62,000 bases of DNA from Acanthaster planci (lineage: Eukaryota; Echinodermata; Asteroidea; Valvatida; Acanthasteridae), in assembly GCF_001949145.1 (NCBI RefSeq), contig NW_019091380.1:965064-1027063 (forward strand), in the 5' to 3' direction. A model generated the notes under the pieces. That model was given only the letters and a program-made list of their open reading frames with translations, had not been told where the DNA came from and ran no database searches. Positions 50,301-62,000 of this stretch are shown one piece after another; the first letter of the stretch is position 1, and each line of letters begins with the position of its first letter. A program made the translations under genes and the position numbers.

Positions 50301-53300
50301 AAATGTCGTCAACTGCCGCGAATTCCCAGTGCAAATATTTTATCTGACGTAAAGTCGTATTTGTATTCGCTTTTCCACCAACTACGAACCGGCTTCAGGC
50401 GGTATATAAAACCATTACTATAAAATGTACGTGTACATCGTTTTGCATTTTCTTTTTTTTTCCTGCTTGGAAAGAATTAGGCCGTAACGAAAGAATTAGG
50501 CCGTAGAACATAAGCGAAGAAACAGTGACTTAGGACTTATCCCAGGACCGTGAGTGGCATTAGGGCCTCGATTATGGTCCCATTGAATCGCGCCGGTAAT
50601 AGGAAAAGTGCCTTTTGATTACACGAATCGAGCCCTCTCCCAGTAAATGTGACTTCGAATGCTTCCCAGCTCATTACGGCGGTTCGCTGCGTACTCCTCG
50701 ACGCTGCACCGAATTAGTTCAAGTTCATGTGGTGATTTCAGCCCAATGTGATTTTCTCATGTTCAATACAGGCGTACCTCCACGAGTTGGCAACGCGTAG
50801 CACGTAGCCCATGTTTCACTTCCATTCGGTGTGTGGAAATTAACGACTTCGACCGTGCGCGGTTGACCGGACCTTCGTAAACCTTACGGATTTGTCCTTA
50901 GCAAGTTGCAATCCCCTGTTGAGCCTTCTCCTTTTGAAGACTTCGTTTGCACAAAGTTAACAAACGATAACATTGAAACTCTTTGTATGTGCTTTAACCG
51001 AATAAAATACTACAGAACCACGAAAAGAAATGCTACACATGAAGTTTAGCCTCAAAGTGGTTGCTAAGATGATAAACTATTTCCATTTTCAAACGATCTC
51101 TTGGTCATTTTTCCAATAAATTTCTCAATTTTAGAAGTCTTCCTAGAAGTGAGACACTGCATATGACAGGTCAGAATTTCAACTACACATTACAATCAGT
51201 TGTATCTAGCTAGATTTTTTGTTCAACTTTCATGAGTTATATTTGATGCTTCTGCGCAGCGCGATTTACGTGGGTTTTACATGCATAGAACCGATCCAGC
51301 CACGTACCGTGCACGGTACTGCGGCCTGTTAAACGCGTACCGCAGCGTACACGTGCATTTACATGTACGTGGAAATTCTCGTCGGAGCGGGTGAACATGT
51401 TCATGTGGGTCATGCATTGTGATAATGGCAGTGTTCTAATGGCAGTTAGACTTCGGTTTCAATAATAAACTTCATATTAACTTACTGTACTTTTGTGTTC
51501 GCCTTTCGTTCCCGAGTCACTGAAATCTTAGGCTCGCAAGGCGTACGATGCAGAATAAACGGAATCGGTGCTGAATTAGGTCGATATGTAAACGCGTCCG
51601 GTCGGGAAGAGGAAAAGATCGAACGGAAAACCGTCAGGAAATCTAAAACTTTCACACATTTCTTCACCACAGCCCACCTTTGAAAAATCGCATCAAAACG
51701 TAAACAAACTACCGCTTACGAAAAGAGCTTTTCAAAAATCACTTGTTTTGACTACTCTGGTACTATTTCTCAATTTTATTTTCACAAAATAGGTAAGGAA
51801 AATGCCTTATCTTACCATGAAAAAATTTTGGCCAGGAATTTTTATTTCCAAAAAGTGAAAAAAAGACGTAAATGTCATGAAATGAAACAGCTGCTTGCCT
51901 GCCACGAATTCTCATGGCCCTTAAAATGGGACCTTAAAATGACCTTAAAATGGGACATGCGCAGTTAATAATTCCCCTCTGAAACATTCGTGGTTGATCA
52001 ATCCCGATGTGCGAAATCTGTCGACCCAATGTGCGTTTGGAAAGGGTCGAAAGACTTCGCGCGTTGTGATTGGCCAACGCGTTGCAAACTCTTGGAGGCG
52101 CACTAATGTGAATCGCCCGTTTTGCAGTGGAATCTCTCACTGAAAACTGTGATCCCGCTAGACAAAAAACAAAAACAAAAACAAAACAAAAACAACAAAA
52201 CGCCAGACGAAAAAAACCCACAAAAACACAAAAAACCCCAAATCAAAACCGCGTGATTGTCCCCATGTTTAAACTGAATGGCTCACATTAGCGCGACTGA
52301 GCAAGACGGATGTTTCACTCTGCACATCATTATTTGTCTCTTGTCTACTGGAACCCTGCACACCCGGGAGCAGAGCGGGTGCTGCTCTGATCCTGGCCCG
52401 CGTCCGCTTGATAAATTAGGTTGTGTTCGATCGCCGGGGATTATGATTACCGAAGCAATTTAACTGCGGTGCCTTTTACATTTCCTCAGGACTTCCACGA
52501 ACACCTGTCGCCGGCTTATCATTAGCTGCCGGGACTCTGAAGCATTAATCCGTCGAAACGCTTGCAATGTACATGTACACCCTGTTCAACGTCAAGTCAC
52601 GGGTTTCCTTGTTTTTCCAAAGAACAAGACAATCGCTTCAGAACGAATCCCATCTTAAAGTCATTACATACAGCCACAGTCAATCATCAAGAATGATCGT
52701 AAGTGCAATTATCGTTTTCAGTTATTGTGAAAAACGTGTAATCTTGAAAAGAACGGCTCGAAACACGCTGGACTACCGGTGTATTGTTATATGATCAAAC
52801 AGAATTTAAATAAATTTCATGGGAATTGACATGTCGGGTCTTGTAAACTTTCAAAACGAGGTCTCTAAATGTTTGCTCACTGGATGTGTCTTTGTGTCAG
52901 CGCCCCACGACAAAGGCTACTGCTGGTAATAAACCGAAGCTGATAAGACCCCGGGTTGTTACCTGATACTGAACTTATTTATTTACACTGAATGGTACCG
53001 TATTTACGTCACATTGCTCGTTTCGCGCATGTATTCTAATATTTCTTTGCATCACATGAAGTTAATAAGCAGTCATATCTCTCGTGCATTTTCGGTACAC
53101 GCAGATATCCATAGACGTGCGTTCACTATCACTTGTGAAAATGAATGGTGACCTTGTGAGACCACACAAGGAGGATTGAGACGTAATTTGGAACACGGCA
53201 AACAGCAACGTGCTTTTCACGCCCGAGGGATCAAACTAATGCATAACTTTGCACTCTCAGGACTAAAGAGATTGGCAGTCTGTCAACCTAACGGGTCAAT

Positions 53301-56300
53301 TCGACATACAGCAATTGTCAAAAACACGATCACAAACAAGAAACTTATTAGTGAGGAGCAAATTTGCTCAACGGTAACCAAAGGCTTACTTGATTGGTGC
53401 ATTAATATATGGATTAAAGTACGTGAAATAAATTTAAATTTCATTAATAAGTTAATTGATTGGTTTACAGAAGGCCCTGGACCTTACAGTTTTTTCTTCA
53501 CCGTCAGCCCACGCTGCGGTAGCGTATTCAGGCCTCAGGGGGGACAAATGCCCCAATTTTTCATCTGTGAAAAAATACCACCCTGAATATGCTGGCGCAT
53601 TCCATTCTGTAAAAAAGTTTCAGGCAAAAAAAAAAGTTTTAAAATTGGCAACATGTCTCCAGGGGGCAACGTTCCCCCTTCTCCATCCCCGTGGGATACG
53701 CCATTGTCAGGCTGTATTCTTATTCCGGTTTTGAATGCAACATTTGAAAAATTCGGACGAGGGGACTCGGTGCATTCAAGCGTCTTGCTGCAAGACAATG
53801 ACCATCTGCCACTCCCAAACCAGGTTGAAACTTAGGGCGAGTTCGATCGACGACAATTTGTTAACCACCAGTCGACCTTACCTGGTGCTCGGTAAATATC
53901 TCATGCCTATGGGTAGCCAGTCAAAATCGACCACTGGTTGACAATTTGTTGCTGGTCGAACTTGCTAAACGGGGAAGACTTGTGGATGTTTGAAAACTCC
54001 TTTACCCACGCGGTTAATCTGAATTTTCGAAGTAATGCAGATTTTATAACGTGTTTGCAGGTAACTTTGTGTCAAGGGCACTGTACGTTGTGGAAGTTGC
54101 ATTACTCATGCGCATACTGGTATCATGCTACAGGTAATTACTCATGATTCTTCAGCCTGGATGTGGAATAGTGGGTCACTGTAATGTAGGATGACGGTCA
54201 AACATAAATCGAAAAGAAAATGGGTGTTAGTTTTACAGCGCGTCTCGTATTTACTGTTGTTATTTGCAATGCTGTAAGTGTTCGATAAGTGTAATGTTAC
54301 CGTAAGCACGAACGCCGCATGCAACTATTGAACAGAGGGTATAAAATATCGGTTCGCCTGATTCGTTTGTCCCACAGGTCAAGGCACTTCAAGCAAGGTC
54401 GACACATTCCCGATTTTGAAGTGAACCGCCTCGAATGGCAATAGAGGGGGATGGTTTTTAGCTGCATCAGGATGATTTTTGGTCGTTCGCTGAAAGATCG
54501 GTAAAGATTGGAAAATGCCCAGACAATTTTTTGACATGTTCCAATTAATGTCCCGCTGATTCGGGAAAAAGATTCAATTCTCGGTTTAATGTCTTATGCA
54601 GTCGTTGCTCCTTTTCAATTCGCAACAAAACCGGCATGATTCTGGTCTTTCTGTTCTGGAGTTATTCGTATATTATAGGCTAACCCCGAGAGCAACCAAG
54701 AGAGGATGCAATTTTCCTCGCAGCGGAGTTCGCAAACGGCTGTGAAATGCCTGTGTTGCAGTCGCATAACTCCGCACAAAAAGGAACACTCCCGACCAAC
54801 ATGGCTCTTTTTCAATTGCTGAGGGGATGCTTCTGCTCAAGGCAGATTGTTCTTGACAAAGTCGCTACGAATCGTTTTTTGGGGGTACTAAATTGCAATC
54901 ATTCGGTTTGATTTGCACCGATTCGGCTTTCACTTCGTACCTAATTCTTGATTAGTCTTGTTTCATTCATACGTTACTCTTGCAAACAACGAATCGGGGC
55001 TAATTTTTTTTTTATTTGTGATAAATAGAGTATTCGTGGCAATACCTCGGCAATGTGTGAACCTAACTTAAAACAAAAGTCCCGTATGGCGAACTTCCAT
55101 TGCCTACTGATTGCATGTAGTTGAAAATCACGCATAAAAAACATGCACGTAAACTGCACCAGTTGTCAAGAACTGTTCATGCATTACTATTACAAAAACC
55201 GTAATCTTTAAGTAAGAATGTTTTGTTCGAACTGAAATACCCGCCTTTTCGTTATCCCATTTCCCCCGTTTGCCCGCCCTCGTAACGGGGGGCGTCATCG
55301 TTTCACACGTGTAACTGTCTCAAGCTGACGACAAACACACAGACCAGTCTTGGTTGAGCAAACGCCTACAGTCTTTCCGGCACTTAACGTCTACGGTCGC
55401 GCTAATACTTCATTAGAGAGTTGCTACTAAATCAAAACGGGCAGAGAAGATACCTACAGATGTGTTAAATTGTTGGAGACATCCTGCGGCACCTCAGTCA
55501 AATTGCCTTGGAGACATCTCAAGTTGGTGGTCTCGTAACACTTGCAGACTTCGGGGAAACCGTACAGACCTTTCAAAAAAGAAACGTTTGAGTGTATCTA
55601 CAACATGTATTTATTCATGAAAAAAAAAAGTGCCTCCCATGATGGGACGAGTTACCGGGATCTGCGGCAGCACTGTGTATCTATTTTGTATGCATAAGAC
55701 GTTCCGCAACGTTCTGGTTATAAACACTGAAGAGGCCCATTTCAGGCGAATGTTAAATGTTCTCGATGTTAAAATATCGAATACTGTCGTTTCCCATAGG
55801 ACTGTTTATACTAAGAGCGGACAAACGACGAAAGTGGGCGATAAACCATTGTGATAAGAAACCTAAGCGATTCTTTCAAACATACCGCGCTAAGACAGCG
55901 CATTCTGACCAATCAGCGGTCTCCGCTATACAGTAACAAACTGCCTGGCATAATACATTCGGTACTCTTCTTCTGCATCGCTACCGTTTGCAACATAGTG
56001 ACGGGCAAAACCGTGCAGGTTTCCACTCTTACGAAAGAGCACAACATCGCGCGGCACATCTTTTTTTTCGGCGTGGTTTTCCGTTATCGCTTGTGTGTGA
56101 TTAAATGGCTCCTAATCCAGCGTTTCGATCTGCCCACGCACAGCTCATAACAAGCCGATAATAAGAGTTGCCACAGAGCTCACGACCATTATAACTGGAA
56201 AAGCATTCTTTGCATTATCTAACATTCTCATCCTGAGGGCCTTACCCCCAAAGAAAATCAGAAAGGTCCTTAAAAGTCCTCGACTAAATATGCACCAATC

Positions 56301-57247
56301 ACGATCAAAAGGCAGTAAAAAATTTAGCTTCTTCTTTTATTAATAAAGGTAAAAAACCCTTGAACTTGTCAAATCGTCGTAATTTAAATTTTGAGAGGTA
56401 TCATTTATGAATCGGAGGATGGTGTAATTAGCGCAGTAATCCAAATTAACCAGCAGTCAAGATTTTACAACTTTGAAGGCCTACCCGAATAATGCTCGAG
56501 AACAACACGAAGACACGATAGAGGACGTGTTGCATTCCTGGTGTTGTCATATCCACAGTTGCTGCTATAAAACAAATCCTTTACACTGGCCTTGTGCAGC
56601 TGTCCCTTATCAGTTTAGGATATGCGCATTAATTTTGGCTATACACTAAAGCATCGTTGGAGGTTTACAATAACCTAGGCCAATTTTGTGGGGATTTTAG
56701 AATGGTCTGCAATGACACTATCGAAGCTTTCTCCTGAACTTAATCTTTCTCGAATTTCAGATCCTCATCAACATGCTGGCACACAATACGGGCATATTAT
56801 ATTGATGCTGATCTTGAGCAGGTAATACAGTGTCATCAACCAGCATTGGAAAGGGCTTAATCTCGGGCAAACTACAAAAATAGAGGATGCGATAGATACG
56901 GGTGACAAGGTCGACGGTGACGTGCGGCGTGCTATGTAACGGTCGTCAACGACGCCAATAACTCGCGAACTACGCCCACTCTTTACAGTGAGTAATAAAA
57001 CTTCCTGCGAATGCCGAAGACCCTACGTCATGGATTTTTTCTTGCCAGATTGAAATCCCCGAGCACTTTAGTCTCCTCCTTCCAAGAACAGACACTTGGA
57101 TAGATTTGTTCTTGAAGCAAACGTGTTGAATCGGTGAAATCGGACCAAAATGTTTCCACTTACCGCACTCCTGGCTAATCCGCCGTTCTGGTTGGACCGA
57201 TACAGGGACTTGTTTGTCGAAGTTTTTAATCCAGCCCTCGTCATGTT
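32366..57247 (-). CDS. rxfp: Relaxin-family peptide receptor (RXFP1/2-like LRR-containing GPCR), 5'-partial
   Basis: Exons in order: 57247-57164 (linker), 55569-55458 (LRR N-cap), ten LRR exons (48649-48578, 48390-48319, 48012-47941, 45818-45747, 44055-43981, 43527-43450, 42886-42815, 41649-41578, 40718-40647, 39456-39385), then 38460-38231, 35787-35568, 35375-35143, 34767-34600, 34076-33897, 32478-32366. Together 688 residues in one phase-consistent frame. Family knowledge: RXFPs bind relaxin/insulin-like peptides and signal through G proteins. Seen: EGWIKNFD linker, [12 protein letters not shown]-cap, ten LRRs (about 65-308), hinge [20 protein letters not shown], seven helices (about 340-620), ERF replacing DRY, NGVCFPL in loop 2, CWLP in TM6, and NPILY in TM7. 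The Ser-rich tail ends CSTV, a class I PDZ-ligand-like motif. The signal peptide and LDLa module were not found and should lie upstream, probably past 62000. The intron after 35143 is GC-AG. Confidence 0.92.
34142..34441. repeat. (CCAA)n / (GACC)n tetranucleotide array interrupted by an assembly gap
   Basis: From about 34147 the sequence is an uninterrupted CCAA repeat up to 34226. After the gap it resumes as GACC units, then CCAA, then AACA-type variants to about 34441. It sits inside the receptor intron between the TM6 and TM7 exons. The long open frames across it encode VGWL or NQPT repeats and are artefacts of the repeat. Confidence 0.95.
34227..34329. other. Assembly gap of 103 N
   Basis: A run of Ns falls inside the tetranucleotide array. 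The true array length is unknown. The gap is intronic and does not interrupt receptor coding sequence. Confidence 0.99.
35131..35143 (-). other. Non-canonical GC-AG intron donor in the receptor gene
   Basis: The exon 35375-35143 ends TACACTG and is followed on the minus strand by GCAAGTGAC. Using this GC donor with the acceptor at 34768 restores the TM5 reading [13 protein letters not shown], as in relaxin receptors. The only nearby GT (at GTGAC, four bases further) would shift the frame. Confidence 0.8.
35788..38230 (-). other. Receptor intron between the TM1-2 and TM2-4 exons
   Basis: A 2.4 kb intron without coding support. It contains the palindromic GGGTCA-rich element at 37527-37716. 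Some GC-richer frames around 36181-36415 and 37018-37309 show no domain. Confidence 0.55.
37527..37716. mobile_element. Palindromic GGGTCA-rich MITE in a receptor intron
   Basis: The left end reads TTCTAAAAACATCCAGGTCA and runs to GTCCCATTCGGTAT. The reverse complement of the right end reads CTCTAAAAACTTTCGGGTCA and runs to GTCCCATTCGGTATG. The terminal inverted repeats are therefore about 50 bases. The centre holds several short GGGTCA/TGACCC palindromes. No coding capacity. Interpreted as a non-autonomous fold-back DNA element. Confidence 0.8.
38852..39019. mobile_element. Tc1/mariner-like MITE, full-length palindrome with TA flanks
   Basis: CGGGCGATTTTCAATAGTGC at the left end is complemented by GCACTATTGAGAAACGCCTG at the right. 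The palindrome continues through ACGCGTTGGC / GGCTAACACGTTGC to a centre with TCGACC. A TA dinucleotide flanks both ends, which suggests a Tc1/mariner-type target duplication. It lies in the receptor intron next to the last LRR exon. A truncated relative is at 52009-52119. Confidence 0.8.
52009..52119. mobile_element. Truncated second copy of the TA-flanked MITE
   Basis: The centre (CTGTCGACCCAATGTGCG, GGAAAGGGTCGA) and right arm (TTGGCCAACGCGTTGC, GGAGGCGCACTAATGTGAAT, ending in CGCCCG) match the family at 38852-39019. The left arm is missing. It lies in the large receptor intron and is followed by an A/C-rich simple stretch (52155-52245). Confidence 0.7.
52155..52245. repeat. A/C-rich low-complexity tract
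   Basis: AAAAAC-type units with interruptions lie directly after the truncated MITE copy at 52009-52119. Low-complexity sequence only. Confidence 0.7.
53836..53970. mobile_element. Short fold-back element with about 40-base inverted ends
   Basis: The left arm begins GCGAGTTCGATCGACGACAA and includes TTTGTTAACCACCAGTCGA. The reverse complement of the right arm begins GCAAGTTCGACCAGCAACAA and includes ATTGTCAACCAGTGGTCGA. A spacer of roughly 50 bases lies between. Non-coding, intronic; interpreted as a MITE. Confidence 0.65.
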
Positions 57248-58202
57248 CTGAAAGACAACACGACTCATCTCAGGGACAAGTTACTCAACATCAAGGTTTT
57301 TATGTCCACGTTGGCTACCCCCGGTAGTTCTCAAGGAGTTTAGATACAAGTGGCCTCAAATACCATTGACTTCAAATAACAGTGACAATGTCATGTCTGT
57401 TTTTCAGTGCTCAATAACCAATTATATCAATATTTCCCGTCCATCACTATTTACAGAAATTGTGAAACGGTCGGGTATTCGAACAAATAGGGTCAATGGC
57501 TCAAAGCTATCTAAATTACATCGTTCACACTGATAACTGGATTTTGCAAGAACCCCTTCGATACACCAAATGTGATTTTAGGTCAGCCATAAAAACGGGC
57601 ATCGTCCGCACGGCCAGCTATTTTTCGTGTCGTGCTACTGGTAAAGCCTTAACCACATGGACCAACTTCAATGGGCAACTTCGAGTGAAAACAAAAGCTA
57701 TCCAAAACATAACAGCGTTACAGCTTGTTCAAATACTTTCCCGTGCCTATTCGTGCATAAGTGTGACCAGAGCTGAGTATGGAGAAAGTAGCGCCTTGGG
57801 CCCGGGCCACGTATCTGATCTATCGAGCCGGTTTAATACTCAGATAAATACTCCACAATCCAATGCAAAAACAGGATCGAACGATGCGACGGAAATGCCG
57901 TTGTAAATATAGCTCAGAAAAATCGTTGCATGTAGGGGCAAGTTGGCTCAAATAAAGGTCAGATTTATGTGTGCGTAGATAATTAGTTGCTTTTAACAGT
58001 TCAAATTCGACTCACAAAGTTAGCTTCTGCATGATCTAATGACCCAGTTGGGCATCTCGCTAGCATTGCTCATAACCACATATTGCGCATGCTCGCCTCA
58101 ATCTATGACGACATCACAAGTAAAACGCGAGGGAAGAAGTCTAACGCGCTGATAAAAAGTGACACACGTAAACAAAGTGTGGAGAGATCTGGTCAGTAAG
58201 TG

Positions 58203-58315
58203 TGACGTCACTACAATTTCCACCACGCCTAAGGCACAGAGTACCGAGGTGAATATGTCACGCGCACAATTAGTGTGTAAAAGGCATTAGCACTTGCTGG
58301 TTCACAGTGACGTCA
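58203..58315. promoter_or_regulatory. Pair of CRE-like palindromes
   Basis: TGACGTCA occurs twice, at 58203-58210 and 58308-58315, 105 bases apart. Both copies are flanked by GTG on the left and followed by CAC/CTA-type sequence. CREB/ATF factors bind this word. Placement upstream of the receptor exons makes an enhancer or promoter role possible, but this is inference from motif alone. Confidence 0.3.
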
Positions 58316-61110
58316 CACTTCGGTACTCACTTCGTTACAAGGAACCACGGCACCGGAGGTTAACGCGCAATTTGAGTGCTCACGCTATGGGAGCTTGTAC
58401 ATTCGCGTGCATGGCACAAGTCATGCATTTGCGAAGCGGATTGAACCAAACCCCTAACAAGACGGCATGGCTGGTTAGTAGTAGCGTGCATGAAAGTAGC
58501 GAGAAATATAACCAACCCCAAATAGTGTGGATTTCGCAAAAACGGTTCAATGAGATCGTTTACGAGGGACTGTACCGAGCATGCGCATCGGCAGGAAGTG
58601 ACCGGTCATTGGTCACACTACAGTTTTCGCCCCAAAATGGTGGACCCAAAAGGAGTGTGGAGGATGTAGGATTTATTTGCTAGGCAAGTGATCAACATCA
58701 TTTTATCAAAAGTGTTAATCGGCAATGATTAACACACCGTTAATCGAGCGATGATGTCACATGATGAAAACTTGAGGGTTACACAGACAACAGTAATAGG
58801 ATCAATGCGTATATTATACATCATCAAATCACTTTCAATGAAATTCACATTATTTATCACAAATGCGGCTTAACGGCATTCAGGAAACTGCAATGTATAC
58901 CTACATTCTTGTGTTAAATTTTGTTTGAAATGAAAATTTATGCAGTCTTGAAGAGATCCTACGAAGTCCAAGATGGGGCTTTTTATCGCCTAGTTACGTA
59001 ATAATATCACACACGTTCCAACAAAAAATATATTGCGTACCTACGTAATAATGCGATGTAGGTATGTAGTTTACATGATATTGGTCTCATACGTACGTGG
59101 CACGTTCACTTTTAATGACTCTGGTATCCACGACTAGCAGCAGTGAGTACTTTAATGCACTTGGTACCAACGTAATAAAAACACCATCAGAAAAAAATGA
59201 TGTCCTCCAGGTTTCCAAAGGATACACACTAATTCTCTTGAGAGTTCTGCTAGACAAGCGGTACGACACATAACATTCAAGCCAATTTCAAATCCGTGTT
59301 TCAGAAACAGATCATTTAAAGTGTCCCTGCAATACATTTTTTCTATACTAACCTCCCAAAGGCCCCTTTGTGTCCCAATTAACCTTATTTCAAATTTTAG
59401 CCTCCGTATTTTAAGTGCATATCGCTGCCTTTTATTAGACCGGGTATTTTCATATTTTTAAGTACAAATGTGTATATCCTGGGAAGACAACCTCAATGTT
59501 GCATCGCTTGATGTTTCCTGTGAGGAAATTCTCCTTTCACAATTTGATCAGAAAACCTACACACCGCAACACGTGGTCCCTGGATGACATCAAAGTTACA
59601 GCGCCCTTGGTTGTCCAGGAACCCACTGGCAATTTGTAGAGTTCTAAAAAGTACACATTTCAGTTCATCTAAGTTATAAAGGATGACAATTGATATTCAA
59701 ACATTGAAAAAGGGCATAGAGTTGAAGAAGAAATGTGCAAAAGAAACTTATGTCGCTGATACGCTTTAAACAAGTAGCCTTGCGATACAGTATCTTACAC
59801 TAGTCCAGACCTCTTTCAAATAAAGCTACAGTCTTGCTTGGCAGTAAGCCAGAAGCTCTTCAACGTGCATGACTGCAGACGTCGTATGGTGAGTATTGTT
59901 TTAGCTCTCATTTTAACGAATACGCATGCGGAAAAATACTGATCAATGGGGAGAGAACACTCCGACGCATTGAAACTGTGAAATGACCATCAAACGCAGA
60001 AGCCTATACGCGATCATTTTGAACATATACTACGCGATTTGGCGACCCTGACAGGTGGGTTTCGCGCACAAATAGGAAGTCTCGACAAAGCGGTTGATCT
60101 CCGCTGGTGTCGGGACGATGCAAAACGGAGATTTCTCTTAAGTCGGCACACCTGGTGCAGGAATAGAGTAGCATCCGCCGCAAGCCACCAATACACCTCT
60201 GCTTTCTTCTTGTTGCCATCGAGACAGAATCAATTTATAAACGCGGAGTTATTGGAACCAATGGGTTTCCTTTAGCAGGCTTCCTTAGTTTGCTGAAACT
60301 ACAGGTGCCAAGATGCGAAGGTGTATTTTGAAAACAGACTCGTCAAAAACAGAAGGAATTCCAGTCATGAATTCGTTTTATTTACCCTTAATTCTTTTTT
60401 CCATGGAGAAGCCAAGCATACTTTCATAACAAACAACCCTTTTAAAGAATCATTTGACTGTAAAAGAAACGAAAAAACAGACAAATGTCATTGTGGAATT
60501 TTCAAAAAGTATCCAGGGTTCAACTGAAAATTTTTCATGTGATTTTCTGAAAATGTGTTGATACTTTGAGAGAACAGTATGTGGACACAAATCGCTCAGA
60601 GATTCAGGTCTGAGAAGCTTACTAATGAAAAGAAAACACGAAAAGCCTATTTGTATCTAATTCCCATTTTGGCACTTATCTGTTAAAGACTGTATTACGA
60701 CATTTTAGTACAGATTAAAAGAATATCATTTAAGGACTTATAATTATCGTTCTTTTTACTCCAATTACAAAGCACAAACACATGACCTCTAAACTATCGA
60801 CTGAACCAGCTGACGCATTTAACATCCAGGGGACAGAGAAATAGCTCGGGGTTGACAATTTCATTTATGGAAATACAGATGGAATATTGCCTTATCGCAC
60901 AATCTCTGCCGGTATACCGTCCGTCCAGGGTTGCGTCGCAGCACCAGTTGCTAAACGGTACAAAACAACGCCTGAAAATATGAAAAATATCTTGGAGCGT
61001 TCAAGGTATAATGTTTCACTGAATCCTTTTGGGTTTCTTTTATTTTACTGCTGGGAACTGTTAAAATGACACGTGAGAGAATATTGCAATACCCCCGTCC
61101 CCCGCCTAAG

Positions 61111-61187
61111 AGGAAGAAAAAGAAAGAAAGAAAGAAAGAAAGAAAGAAGGAACCCCCCAAAACAAAACAAAACAAAACAAAACAAAA
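61111..61187. repeat. (GAAA)n and (AAAAC)n simple repeats
   Basis: A GAAA-type run (about 61111-61148) is followed after a short C-rich junction by AAAAC units (about 61157-61187). Simple sequence repeats; no coding or regulatory meaning is evident. Confidence 0.85.
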
Positions 61188-62000
61188 ACAGGATATAAGA
61201 GGACCTATCGGTGGTAGAGTAAACAGCTGAAAATAAATTGCATCTGACGCCATTGCGTCTACCCAAATTGTACGAATTTGCCGTCTTGTCTTTCTTTTCC
61301 AAATGCGTCGTTGGTGTATTTTCCTCTCTACTGAGGGGCATCAAATCCGGCAACGCATTCTTCCTGGCGAAAGCAAACGGAAGATTCAGCCGATGGAATT
61401 ATGCAATGATTCTCTACAAAATCACAGGTCTCACTGTCCGAGACCAAGCCTTTCACGGGCACCTTTGAGGGCAATATCGAACTGGAATGGGACAGACAAC
61501 CATGTCTATGGTGCCGCTGACATTTCTCGGCTTATCCTGGAGACATCGCATCAATCAATGACAACTAATGTTGCATCCTCGATCTCACAGCGCTTTATTT
61601 AAAGCTGTGAATGGGTAGTTTTGTCACTACAGGAATCCGCTGACCTTTAGCAAAGCAGCTGCATACATCTCTCTCATGATGTGTTGCGTGTTTTTCCTTC
61701 TCTTATTTTCCCCGCTTATTAACTGTTTGCACCTGAACCCTTCTTATAAAGAGCACGCAGTGTCATTTGTTTTCAAAGCTCAACTATAACAAGCTAAAAA
61801 GGGCCTTTTTTCTGTTCATGCCAAGATGCGAATTCTGAATGTAGATTGCGTCATTCGGAGAAAACAGAGAAAGCGAGGCGAACCCTTGCCCTGTGTTCGT
61901 TGTGGATAAAACCTTGTGCATGCCAAACAGTGCGTGTAGCCATTGTTTCTTTAGAGGTACTCTTTAAAAGCGAAAAAACGTGGGTAGTTAAGATATGTAA

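Larger units (their letters stand above)
48650..55457 (-). other. Large receptor intron between the LRR N-cap exon and the first LRR exon
   Basis: A 6.8 kb intron. The flanking exons join directly in frame (LTHL then NLNGN), so no missing exon is needed. It carries the truncated MITE at 52009-52119, a palindromic element at 53836-53970 and a GTAC-rich palindromic patch near 51300-51370. Open frames within it (for example 49096-49362, 53176-53586) have no LRR pattern or other recognisable domain. Confidence 0.6.
57248..62000. other. Right edge: probable 5' intron of the receptor gene
   Basis: The first recognised receptor exon needs an upstream exon ending in phase 1, but I find no LDLa-type Cys/Asp pattern or signal-peptide exon on the minus strand here. 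Two perfect CRE palindromes (TGACGTCA) lie at 58203-58210 and 58308-58315. Simple repeats lie at 61111-61187. Open frames at 57496-57906 and 58294-58683 (plus) show no recognisable domain. Confidence 0.5.

Noticed and set aside
57496-57906. Plus-strand 136-residue open frame
   Set aside because: No domain, no splice partners, and composition like the surrounding intron.
59560-59645. Candidate LDLa or extracellular exon (minus) including GFLDNQGRCNFDVIQG
   Set aside because: No LDLa Cys/Asp pattern; none of the donors gives the phase-1 end needed, and one join would create a stop.

Overview
The window reads as nuclear DNA of an invertebrate animal, most likely a marine deuterostome and possibly an echinoderm. 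The basis is many short exons with GT-AG introns, AT-rich introns and intergenic DNA, recurrent AGGCCTA-type words, fold-back mini-transposons, and a relaxin-receptor-type gene with a vertebrate-like exon plan. The species assignment is inference. No bacterial operons, viral genes, CRISPR arrays or rRNA genes were seen.

Layout. (1) 1-5341, plus strand: the last nine coding exons of an MFSD8/CLN7-like lysosomal MFS transporter whose 5' end lies outside the window. (2) 8214-15793: three intronless small heat shock proteins. One, on the minus strand, has a very long His/Pro/Gly-rich head. The other two, on the plus strand, are tandem paralogs with matching promoter architecture and heat-shock-element-like sequence. 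(3) 15.8-22.2 kb: gene-poor DNA with a diverged tandem duplication, a tRNA-derived SINE-like piece and possible decayed fold-back and LINE-tail remnants. (4) 22247-28583, minus strand: a complete 13-exon gene, open in phase throughout, for a 725-residue secreted and probably GPI-anchored protein. I cannot assign it to a family; it has two furin-like sites and a Cys-rich tail. (5) 32366-57247, minus strand: at least 18 coding exons of a relaxin-family receptor (RXFP1/2-like). It has a linker, an LRR N-cap, ten LRRs each on its own phase-2 exon, seven transmembrane helices and a C-tail ending in a PDZ-ligand-like motif. The signal peptide and LDLa module were not found and probably lie beyond 62000.

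The genes do not form a pathway. The functional groupings are the heat shock cluster, which is likely stress-inducible, and the hormone receptor. The most distinctive items are the unassigned secreted protein, the cassette-like LRR exons with a GC-AG intron in the TM5 region, the head-extended heat shock protein, and at least five palindromic mini-elements. The assembly has one 103-N gap inside a (CCAA)n array in a receptor intron. All exon models come from reading splice signals, phase and family resemblance by eye; no alignment or transcript data were available.
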